From Rhodospirillales bacterium (GTDB lineage Bacteria > Pseudomonadota > Alphaproteobacteria > Acetobacterales > Acetobacteraceae), in NCBI GenBank assembly GCA_903644035.1, contig CAHJXG010000345.1, positions 1-8,416 on the forward strand: a stretch of DNA of 8,416 nucleotides. Reading direction: 5' to 3'. Shown here in pieces: positions 1-5,315 of the stretch (the first letter of the stretch is position 1; each line of letters starts with the position of its first letter). A model generated the notes under the pieces. That model was not told the DNA's origin. It saw only the letters and a list, made by a program, of their open reading frames with translations, and made no database searches. The translations under genes and the position numbers were made by a program.

Positions 1-843
1 GCCGAGCTGGAAGATGCCGGGAACGTCGCCCGCACCCTCTCGACCTCTCCTCAAGGCTACATCGCCTCGCTCGACGTCCTCGCGGCCAAGTACGCAGGCG
101 GGTTGCCCGACAGGTGTTGGGGAGCGGCAAAGGCACACGCCGTGATCCCGAACGGCGTGCGCCGTCCGTGCGCTGGCGATCCGTCGCTCGCGCCGTATGA
201 CGGCCCCCGGCCGCTTCCAGGAGCGGACCCGCGCCTGGCCGCAGTCTGCGTCGGGCGGCTCGCGCCGTCGAAACACCCGGACCTGCTGCCCTTGGTCGCG
301 CGTCGGCTCGCGGAGTTGGTACCCGGGGCGACCTTCACCGTCGTCGGCGGCATCCACGGGGGCGACGGAGACGCCAGCGACGTCGGCAAACGGCTGCAGG
401 CGGCCTTGGACACCGAAATGCCGGCCAACCTGCGTTTCGCCGAACCCGACCACCGCACGTCGGCCTTCCTGCCGCGCTTCGCCTGCCTCGTCATGGTCAG
501 CGAGCAGCAGGGCTGCCCGAACGCGAGCCTCGAGGCGATGGCGGCCGGCTTGCCGGTGGTTGCCAACGATGACGGGGGCACGGGCGAGCAGGTCGTGTCA
601 GGGGAGACGGGTGTTCTAGTGGCCTCGGCCCCTTGGGACAGCCTCGCTGCCCGCGTGGCCGAGGCGGTCGCGGCGGTCCTGTCGGACCCTGCGCGGGCAG
701 CCCGGATGGGTCTTGCGGCCCGGGCACGGGCGATGCGCGAGTTCTCGATGGAGCGGATGGCGTCAGCCTGGTCCGAGATCCTCCTCCCGCCGGGTCGCGA
801 CCGGGTCGACGCCGCCAAGAGGAAGGAGACGGAGCATGCGTAA
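1..843 (+). CDS. GT4-type glycosyltransferase, C-terminal part (5' end outside window)
   Basis: The frame is open from the first base, so the gene is cut by the window edge; 280 codons remain. It contains the C-terminal Rossmann half of a GT-B glycosyltransferase of the GT4 (group 1) family: VIPNGV at about codons 48-53, VGRLAPSKHP at 84-93 opening the nucleotide-sugar domain, and SLEAMAAGLPVVA followed by GEQV around 176-197, where the donor is bound. Members move a sugar from a nucleotide-sugar donor to a glycan, lipid or polysaccharide acceptor on the cytoplasmic side; donor and acceptor cannot be read here. In the usual EX7E motif the first Glu appears as Gln (about Q170, with E178), although Glu lies two residues before it. 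A TTG at 103 is an internal codon, not the true start. The stop overlaps the next gene by 8 bases, implying co-transcription. Confidence 0.85.
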   Translation, partial: AELEDAGNVARTLSTSPQGYIASLDVLAAKYAGGLPDRCWGAAKAHAVIPNGVRRPCAGDPSLAPYDGPRPLPGADPRLAAVCVGRLAPSKHPDLLPLVARRLAELVPGATFTVVGGIHGGDGDASDVGKRLQAALDTEMPANLRFAEPDHRTSAFLPRFACLVMVSEQQGCPNASLEAMAAGLPVVANDDGGTGEQVVSGETGVLVASAPWDSLAARVAEAVAAVLSDPARAARMGLAARARAMREFSMERMASAWSEILLPPGRDRVDAAKRKETEHA

Positions 844-1909
844 AGTTGTGAGAGCTGTCTTAGCGATGTTCGGCTGGCAGAGGCCGCAGACAGCAGCCGA
901 GCCGCCGCCTGCGGCTGTCCCCGACGGGCCGCAGAATGGCGGACGCAAGCGCACGATCCAGGCCGAGCTTCCAGCCGATCGCCTGTCGAACGGCACGTTC
1001 ACCGTCCAAGACGAAGATGGCCGCGTGGTGCTTGGACCCCACCCTGTCGTTTGCGCCGTGGACAAGGTGTTTGCCGCCCGCGCGGGTAACCCCGACGCGA
1101 GCCGCCGCCGCCCGTTCGGCGACGTTCCGACCGGCCGCTACCGCTATCTCGGCCTCGCTCGGCCCGGCGACGTCGCGTTGCCGATTGACGAGAACACCGG
1201 CCTGCACCCCGTCCTGGTGTTCCGCGCCGTCGATGGCGAGGCCGCGATGGCGGAAGCCGCCGGGCGAGGCGACCTGCTGCTGCATGGCGGCCCGGCGGAG
1301 CAGACCCTGGGAACGCTGCGCTTCGCCGACGACATCCTCGCCGCGGTCCTGGCGTCTCTCATGCCCGGCCTTGCTGGCGGTACCATGATCATGCTCGTGG
1401 TCGCGGACAGTGCGCAGATGGCGGCAGGCCCGCCTCCGCAGCCGCGGCAGACGGTCCCCTCGGGACCGTTCCCGCCTCGCCCCGGAGCGGCGGCGCGCCG
1501 CCTGTCACCAGAACCCCAGCAACTGGCGGAGACCACCACGGACTCGGTGGACGGCTTCCTCTTGTCCTACGCGATCGGCTGGCCGGTGAACGCGACACCA
1601 GGATCGTTCCTTGGAGCAGTCCTGCACCAAGAGGAGTGCCGCCACGACGACAGCGCGGAACGGCTCCGGGCAGCGGATGTCCCCGTGCTCCGCGAGGACG
1701 GACAGAGCCCGCAGGATCAGTCTAGGAGTATCGGGGGTCAGCCCGGCGGGCGTGCGGGCGTGCGACCGGACGACACGCCGCGGGTGGATGGTGGTCACAA
1801 GCCGTCGGCCGCCGTGACCGAAACGCCGCAGGCAGACACACCGCTGCAGGTGCGCGACTCGACAAGCACGTCCCATTACGTGCCATCCGGTGGGGCTTAT
1901 GACCGTTGA
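836..1909 (+). CDS. Unknown protein with a degenerate L,D-transpeptidase-like domain
   Basis: The ATG at 836 is preceded by AGGAAGGAG (820-828) and overlaps the glycosyltransferase stop, so translation is probably coupled; the frame stays open upstream but runs inside that gene. The product is 357 aa. Residues about 54-175 resemble a YkuD/L,D-transpeptidase fold: a DGRVVLGPHP strand, FGDVPTGRYRY (94-104, like the family's TPTG turn), LLLHGG (147-152), then T157-L-G-T160-L-R162 where the active site normally reads S/T-H-G-C-x-R. The catalytic Cys would be Thr160 and the His Leu158, so peptidoglycan cross-linking activity is unlikely; a binding role is possible. Residues about 195-225 are Pro-rich and the last 130 residues match nothing I recognise. 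The first 14 residues are basic and then hydrophobic, not a convincing signal peptide. The fold assignment is inference from motif order only. Confidence 0.55.
   Translation: MRKVVRAVLAMFGWQRPQTAAEPPPAAVPDGPQNGGRKRTIQAELPADRLSNGTFTVQDEDGRVVLGPHPVVCAVDKVFAARAGNPDASRRRPFGDVPTGRYRYLGLARPGDVALPIDENTGLHPVLVFRAVDGEAAMAEAAGRGDLLLHGGPAEQTLGTLRFADDILAAVLASLMPGLAGGTMIMLVVADSAQMAAGPPPQPRQTVPSGPFPPRPGAAARRLSPEPQQLAETTTDSVDGFLLSYAIGWPVNATPGSFLGAVLHQEECRHDDSAERLRAADVPVLREDGQSPQDQSRSIGGQPGGRAGVRPDDTPRVDGGHKPSAAVTETPQADTPLQVRDSTSTSHYVPSGGAYDR
1451..1469. repeat. 8-bp inverted repeat with 3-nt loop, inside CDS
   Basis: ACGGTCCC (1451-1458) and its exact complement GGGACCGT (1462-1469) flank CTC. The hairpin lies in the Pro-rich linker of the 836-1909 gene, between its folded half and its unrecognised tail. 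No T-run follows, so it is not a clear terminator. Confidence 0.45.
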
Positions 1910-1923
1910 GTTGATCGGTTTGT

Positions 1924-1935
1924 AGGTGCGCACCT
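1924..1935. repeat. 12-bp perfect palindrome between convergent genes
   Basis: AGGTGCGCACCT reads the same on both strands and lies 15 bases after the stop of the 836-1909 gene, in the short gap before the 3' end of the minus-strand XRE gene. It may be a protein-binding site or part of a weak transcription end; there is no adjacent T-tract. The rest of 1910-2016 shows nothing else I can support. Confidence 0.35.
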
Positions 1936-2016
1936 GACCGCGGACGAATGCAAACCGCTACACTCAAGGACCATAGCAACGAGTCGTGAGAGAGCTAACT
2001 CCGGCACGGCTTGTGA

Positions 2017-2271
2017 TCAGGTATCGTGCTCGGTCTGACGAGCCTTCTCGGCTCGGATCGTCTCCGGCTTTACCAGAAACTCGGCGATCTCGACGCCCAG
2101 AGCGTGCGCAAGCTTCTGCAGCACGACGATCGTGGGGTTGCGGACATACCGCTCGATGCCGTTGACGTAGCCGCGGTTCAGCTCCGCCCGGAAGGCGAGT
2201 TCCTCTTGCGACATCCCTGCTTTGTATCGCAGGCAGCGCAGATTGCGGCCAACCTGCTCTCGCACGTCCAT
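2017..2271 (-). CDS. XRE-family HTH regulator, controller (C) protein-like
   Basis: This 84-aa protein is essentially one lambda-repressor-like (XRE/HTH_3) domain. A first helix (about residues 5-19) is followed by SQEELAFRAEL (21-31, the positioning helix) and NRGYVNGIERYVRNPT (32-47, recognition helix and turn), then LQKLAHALGV (51-60) and a short charged tail. Length, single-domain build and the pattern GIER-x-x-RNPT match small autoregulatory XRE proteins, including controller proteins of restriction-modification systems, which bind as dimers to paired palindromic boxes upstream of their own gene. A tandem repeat of that general kind lies just upstream (2285-2327). No Shine-Dalgarno precedes the ATG, so a leaderless or very short-leader transcript is possible, as reported for some C genes. 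No methylase or endonuclease gene is visible nearby, so if it is a C protein it is an orphan. Confidence 0.85.
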   Translation of the reverse strand: MDVREQVGRNLRCLRYKAGMSQEELAFRAELNRGYVNGIERYVRNPTIVVLQKLAHALGVEIAEFLVKPETIRAEKARQTEHDT

Positions 2272-2284
2272 GCCACTGCATGGC

Positions 2285-2327
2285 CACTATCGTCGACATA
2301 CGACGAGGCACTATAGTAGACATTCGC
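2285..2327. promoter_or_regulatory. Tandem operator-like repeat between divergent genes
   Basis: Two 19-bp copies lie exactly 24 bp apart: CACTATCGTCGACATACGA (2285-2303) and CACTATAGTAGACATTCGC (2309-2327), identical at 15 of 19 positions. The second copy contains the perfect palindrome ACTATAGT (2310-2317). Across the first copy, TCGTCG/CGACGA form a 6-bp inverted repeat around ACATA (2290-2306). Read on the minus strand the copies give ATGTC-AC-ATAGTG, with a -10-like TATAGT. The position just upstream of the XRE gene, and between it and the divergent gene at 2407, suits an autoregulatory operator. Binding is inferred. Confidence 0.5.
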
Positions 2328-2406
2328 TTGGATCGTCCTGCTGCGCAGCGGCCCAGTTTCGGACAGGGTGCATCCGCAGTTCGTCGCCAGCCACAAGAGG
2401 TATCCC

Positions 2407-2850
2407 ATGGCATTCTCAAAATCGGACAAGAAGTTCTTGAAAAGAATGAACGGTGTAAAAGTGTCGTCTGCCCAGTTCCATGGGATCATTCGTGCTCTCG
2501 AAAAGCATGGAGAGGACATAGATTCTTTTGGTAGTGTAAGTTTTGTAATACGTGACTTCTTCTCTAAAAATGGACATACCCTGCAAGAGGTCTCGCAGCT
2601 CGGCAAGGCCTGTGTATTTCGTATTGAGGCACTTTTAAGGTTGATGAATGAACCTGAGGCGCTTGAACAGGACACGTCACACGGCGAAATGCATGATGAT
2701 GGGTGCGATCCTTACCTTGTTGCGGCGGCCGAAGAGCCATTGATCGAGCATGGCTGGAACGAGTTCGCTTTCGACCGCGAGCGTTTTCGAGCCCGTGTGC
2801 TCAGCATCAGAATGAATCAGCGCGGCGCAACTGTTCAGGCTCCTTCGTGA
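2407..2850 (+). CDS. Hypothetical protein, 147 aa, atypical base composition
   Basis: I chose the ATG at 2407 because AGAGG (2396-2400) sits six bases before it; a GTG at 2368 would add 13 residues without a better site. The product begins MAFSKSDKKFLKRMNGVKVS, is basic at first, then mixed helical, with an acidic stretch near residues 80-100 and a basic end. I recognise no family, signal peptide or membrane segment. The first two thirds use AT-rich codons (AGA, ATA, AAT, GTA, TTT) unlike every neighbour, which points to recent transfer from a lower-GC source. It diverges from the C-like XRE gene and shares its upstream region and repeat array, so it is probably controlled by that regulator. 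It could be an effector or toxin-like cargo protein, but nothing in the sequence shows this. Confidence 0.6.
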   Translation: MAFSKSDKKFLKRMNGVKVSSAQFHGIIRALEKHGEDIDSFGSVSFVIRDFFSKNGHTLQEVSQLGKACVFRIEALLRLMNEPEALEQDTSHGEMHDDGCDPYLVAAAEEPLIEHGWNEFAFDRERFRARVLSIRMNQRGATVQAPS

Positions 2851-2925
2851 CCGTTCCACTTCGGCCGGGAAAGCTTCGGGCATTGGCGTTTCGAAACCTT
2901 CGACGGCCAGGACCCCGTGCCCTGC

Positions 2926-3525
2926 TCAGGGTGGCGAGATGGCGTCAGCGGCCCGATCCTGCATCTGAATGACGGCATCGCGCAGCTCGCGCGACAACGG
3001 CCCAGGCAGGCGGCGGGCGAAGATCTCGGCCAGTGCGCCGTAGTACCACAAGGTGCCTTCCTGTCCGGCGTTGAAGCGGGAGAACATGCCGGGCCCGTGC
3101 GTATGCAGGTCCGACACGATCGCACGGGCGTTGTGCAGCTTGTCCGCCGCCGACACCAGCAGCGCGTCGGGACCTTCCGTCTCGAGGTGGGCGAGGTAGG
3201 CCTCCTTGCGGGCGCGCCATGGCGGCTTGGGCTGCGTATCCGCATCCGTGCAGGCGCGCACGATGCCGGCCACCCGTGGCCCGAACCGTTCCTTGATCAC
3301 TCTTTCCCACGCCGGTCCGCCGTCCTCGATGGCGTCGTGTAGCAGGGCGGCGCAGGCTTGGTCCTCGTCGCCACCGTACTCCAGCACGATCGCGGCAACG
3401 GCGAGCAGGTGCGACACGTAGGGCGTCGTCGTGCCTTTCCGGAGCTGTTCGGCGTGGATCTGGAGCGCGAGGGCTGTGGCGTCGGCGAGGCGAAGCCATC
3501 GGGTGGGGAGCGCTGTGTCGGGCAT
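2926..3525 (-). CDS. HD-domain protein, SpoT/MESH1-like small alarmone hydrolase candidate
   Basis: This 199-aa single-domain protein matches the HD_4 type of HD phosphohydrolase found in the hydrolase half of RelA/SpoT enzymes and in small alarmone hydrolases such as MESH1. Visible residues in order are H24 in HAEQLRKG, H39 in YVSHLLAVA, H63-D64 in ALLHDAIEDGG with E67-D68, and D128 to N132 in SAADKLHNAR. These are the metal and substrate ligands expected for a Mn-dependent 3'-pyrophosphohydrolase acting on (p)ppGpp; other nucleotide substrates are possible. No synthetase domain is present. The ATG at 3525 was chosen because the fold starts right after it; a TTG at 3681 would add 52 residues outside the family's length. 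No strong Shine-Dalgarno is seen. It converges on the 147-aa gene. In accessory DNA such hydrolases can act as antitoxins of toxSAS alarmone synthetases, but no such partner is visible. Confidence 0.85.
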   Translation of the reverse strand: MPDTALPTRWLRLADATALALQIHAEQLRKGTTTPYVSHLLAVAAIVLEYGGDEDQACAALLHDAIEDGGPAWERVIKERFGPRVAGIVRACTDADTQPKPPWRARKEAYLAHLETEGPDALLVSAADKLHNARAIVSDLHTHGPGMFSRFNAGQEGTLWYYGALAEIFARRLPGPLSRELRDAVIQMQDRAADAISPP

Positions 3526-3884
3526 GACGCCCAGGATGCGGGTAAACGGACCGAAACGCAACGAAGGTGCGCCCCGGCACGACAGGTGAAGTCCGCTGCG
3601 GTCCAGCGATCGTTCGCACCGCCCGGACGACGTGATCGCGCGACCGGCACCCTGCGGCTGCGCGCGTTCGTCACTGCCCAAGGCCCAAATTCCAGGCGTC
3701 TAAATTGCCCGTCCGTTCTCGCGAATCGGGCACTCAGGGCACTTCCTGTCCTGACCTCTGATCTCTTCGAAAAGCGATGGCGGCTCATGAGTGCTTCGCG
3801 CAGCGGTGTAGCAGCGGTGTAATTGTGAACTGCGGGGGAGCTGCTAAGCCCGACGCCTAAGCGCATGAGAGGACGTGGACGGCC
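3526..3884. other. Intergenic region without a supportable gene (359 bp)
   Basis: This lies between the divergent HD-domain gene and the 216-aa gene and should carry both promoters. Reading frames here are extensions or shadows with no recognisable protein motif. The only clear structure is the 11-bp tandem duplication near its right end (3800-3821). I could not pick a convincing -35/-10 pair. Confidence 0.5.
3800..3821. repeat. Perfect 11-bp tandem duplication
   Basis: GCAGCGGTGTA occurs twice in direct succession (3800-3810 and 3811-3821), about 65 bases before the start of the 216-aa gene. It may be a replication-slippage product or a paired binding site. Confidence 0.7.
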
Positions 3885-4535
3885 GTGAATGAGCAAGATG
3901 ATGAAGCCGCAAGAGCTGAGCGGTTCCGGAAAATCTTGGAAAAGGAAACGTTTCAAAACATTTGGAACCTGAACGTCCTCGCGGATCGGACGGGTAACCC
4001 GCTTTACCTGTGGAAGGCATTGGACGAGTGGTTCGTGCTGAACGAGGCACGCATCAGTGCGGACCTTCCTCGGCTGGAAATGCCGCAATGGTGTTTGGAC
4101 TACCTTGCTATCCAGGCCAGGCGGCTTCGCGACCTCGCGGAGGGCCTAGACTACAGAGCCACCCCGGAGCCGTTTGGAGAGCTACCCCGCGATTGGGAGT
4201 CCGTGGAGCGCGCCCGCCACCGCAAGCGGACTCTGAGCCCACTCCAAGCCACAAAACAAGTGCTCCAAGCACTGGGTTTTAGACGAAACGGCTGGAACGC
4301 ATTCGAGCGCGTTAGAAAATTAGAGCAGCAAGACGAGGATACTCTGAGCATTGAGGGATTTACCACAATCGCGGAGATGAGCGAGGACGAATCTATCCAT
4401 GCATTGCTCGATGACTATATGGAAAAAGCGGCATCCAGCGGGTGCGACAATGCAGAGATTACCGACTCTCGCAGCATTCGGAAGCGGCTCGCAGCCTCGC
4501 GGAATGCGCGACGGGTCATGCCCAAACCCCCCTAG
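3885..4535 (+). CDS. Hypothetical protein, 216 aa, upstream of the integration module
   Basis: It starts at GTG 3885 (MNEQDDEAARAERF), with GAGAGG at 3866-3871 as a rather distant ribosome site; no in-frame ATG is better placed. The protein is rich in charged helices, has Trp/aromatic clusters (IWNLNVL, LYLWKALDEWFVLNE, WCLDYLAIQARRL), a basic centre near residue 112 (ARHRKRTLSPL) and an acidic segment near 150-185. It has no membrane segment or signal peptide, and I know no family for it. It precedes the AlpA-like, excisionase-like and recombinase genes in the same direction, which suggests it belongs to the same element. The codons for its last six residues and the stop lie inside the perfect hairpin at 4515-4550, so the C-terminus may have been set or altered by arrival of that repeat. 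Confidence 0.65.
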   Translation: MNEQDDEAARAERFRKILEKETFQNIWNLNVLADRTGNPLYLWKALDEWFVLNEARISADLPRLEMPQWCLDYLAIQARRLRDLAEGLDYRATPEPFGELPRDWESVERARHRKRTLSPLQATKQVLQALGFRRNGWNAFERVRKLEQQDEDTLSIEGFTTIAEMSEDESIHALLDDYMEKAASSGCDNAEITDSRSIRKRLAASRNARRVMPKPP

Positions 4536-4550
4536 GGGTTTGGGCATGAC
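4515..4550. repeat. Perfect 16-bp inverted repeat enclosing a stop codon
   Basis: GTCATGCCCAAACCCC (4515-4530) is exactly complementary to GGGGTTTGGGCATGAC (4535-4550) around the loop CCTA. The TAG stop of the 216-aa gene occupies 4533-4535, at the hairpin tip. The stem is strong enough for a transcription terminator, but no T-run follows on either strand, so Rho-independent termination is not assured. An mRNA-stabilising hairpin or a protein or recombinase binding site is also possible. Confidence 0.75.
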
Positions 4551-4649
4551 GCTTCCTCCTGGGCTCCTATAGATGGTCTGGCATGTCCACAGCATCGGAT
4601 GTGCCCATGACTATGTGTTCTGCCAGACATTCAACCGCGTTGCGCAGAC

Positions 4650-4862
4650 GTGCGCGCCGCGACCCGGCTCCTGAATACAAGCCTGACGATCCGCTCGTTG
4701 CAGCGCGCGAAGGAGACCGGACGCGGGCTTTCGACATTCTGGAGGGACGTGAGGTCTGGGCGGCTACCGAAGCCGATCTACATCAATCCCCGGAGTCCGC
4801 GCTGGCGCCTGTCCGAGTTGCAGATGGCGCTTTTGGCGTGCTCGCGCTCGGACCGGTCATGA
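4650..4862 (+). CDS. AlpA-like small DNA-binding protein
   Basis: This 70-aa protein carries a winged-HTH pattern typical of AlpA/phage-transcriptional-regulator proteins: LSTFWRDVRSGRLPKPIYI (residues 27-45), then SPRWRLSEL (49-57), where the R-W-R beta-wing precedes the final helix. AlpA-family proteins activate integrase or excision genes of prophages and integrative elements, which suits its place upstream of an excisionase-like gene and two recombinases. An in-frame stop at 4608-4610 bounds the frame; GTG 4650 is the best available start, but there is no Shine-Dalgarno and the exact start is uncertain. A longer overlapping frame (4583-4984) has no recognisable motif, and I treat it as a shadow. 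The first HTH helix (about residues 7-24) is less typical than the rest. Confidence 0.65.
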   Translation: MRAATRLLNTSLTIRSLQRAKETGRGLSTFWRDVRSGRLPKPIYINPRSPRWRLSELQMALLACSRSDRS

Positions 4863-4980
4863 TGGAACGCCTGTCGTCTGCATCCGACCGGAACCTCGTT
4901 GCCGGCATTCGATCGGCGCTGATTCAGACTCGATCATGTGCTCGATCTCCAACCTTGGTACGCATGATCGGCCCCTTACA

Positions 4981-5169
4981 ATGACCGGCGCTCCTTCGCG
5001 GGTCCCGCGTTTGCTTCCTCTCACCGAGGTTGCCCGAACACTTCAGGTCTCGGTGAAGACGATCCGACGCTGGATGGACTGCGGCGAACTGCGTTTCCAT
5101 CGGATTGGTCGCCAGATCCGCATCTCCGAAGAAGACCTCTCCGCCTTCATCAACAGGAAACGGATCTGA
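4981..5169 (+). CDS. Excisionase-type HTH (MerR-like, HTH_17) protein
   Basis: The core LLPLTEVARTLQVSVKTIRRW, then GELRFHRIGRQIRISEEDLSAF, is the textbook helix-turn-helix plus wing of excisionase/HTH_17 proteins: the T-x-x-E-V-A helix, the V-S-x-x-T-I-x-R-W recognition helix, the R-x-x-R-x-x wing and a closing helix. Such proteins bind and bend attachment-site DNA and steer tyrosine recombinases toward excision, or act as regulators. ATG 4981 gives 62 aa with about ten residues before the domain, which is normal; ATG 4936 would add 15 residues of less gene-like composition. Neither has a Shine-Dalgarno. It lies 146 bp upstream of the first recombinase, in the same direction, separated by AT-rich DNA. 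It is the second small HTH gene in a row, after the AlpA-like one. Confidence 0.78.
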   Translation: MTGAPSRVPRLLPLTEVARTLQVSVKTIRRWMDCGELRFHRIGRQIRISEEDLSAFINRKRI

Positions 5170-5315
5170 ATGTTCCCCAAGGGCAACCAGAGTCTTGCTA
5201 TGTATAGCCATTTCTAATTTTCGTGATTACCTGTCGTTGTTAAACGCCATGGTTTATTATTGTAAGTAATAACGAAAGCAATCTACCTTCCACCTATGAT
5301 ATCATGAGGGCAACT
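5170..5315. other. AT-rich intergenic region with inverted repeats, recombinase control or att candidate
   Basis: This stretch is markedly AT-richer than its surroundings. It contains TCGTTGTTA (5234-5242) opposed by TAATAACGA (5267-5275; 8 of 9 positions pair), an inner TTATTA/TAATAA pair (5254-5259, 5267-5272), and the palindrome ATGATATCAT (5296-5305) just before the recombinase start. Inverted arms around a short spacer next to xis and int genes are what a recombinase core site or an excisionase/AlpA operator would look like. No second copy was found in the window, so an att role is unproven. Confidence 0.4.

Noticed and set aside
57..818. 253-codon minus-strand open frame
   Set aside because: Low-complexity Ser/Arg/Ala-rich shadow of the glycosyltransferase gene in GC-rich DNA.
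2917..2936. CCCTGCTCAGGG inverted repeat between convergent genes as a terminator
   Set aside because: The stem is only 4-5 bp with a tiny loop and no T-run.
3297..4088. 263-codon minus-strand frame across the HD upstream region
   Set aside because: No motif, overlaps two better supported genes, and its composition is typical of a shadow frame.
3520..4552. 11-bp match GGGCATGACGC at 3520-3530 and 4542-4552, considered as an att direct repeat
   Set aside because: Matches of this length are expected by chance in 8 kb of GC-rich sequence, and the flanks do not extend it.
4955..4982. Promoter-like pair TTGGTA and TACAAT with a 16-bp spacer
   Set aside because: Transcription would start at about 4989, after both likely start codons of the excisionase-like gene, leaving only a poor TTG; probably chance.
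4583..4984. 133-codon open frame overlapping the AlpA-like gene
   Set aside because: No recognisable motif; the overlapping frame 4650-4862 carries a clear AlpA/wHTH pattern.
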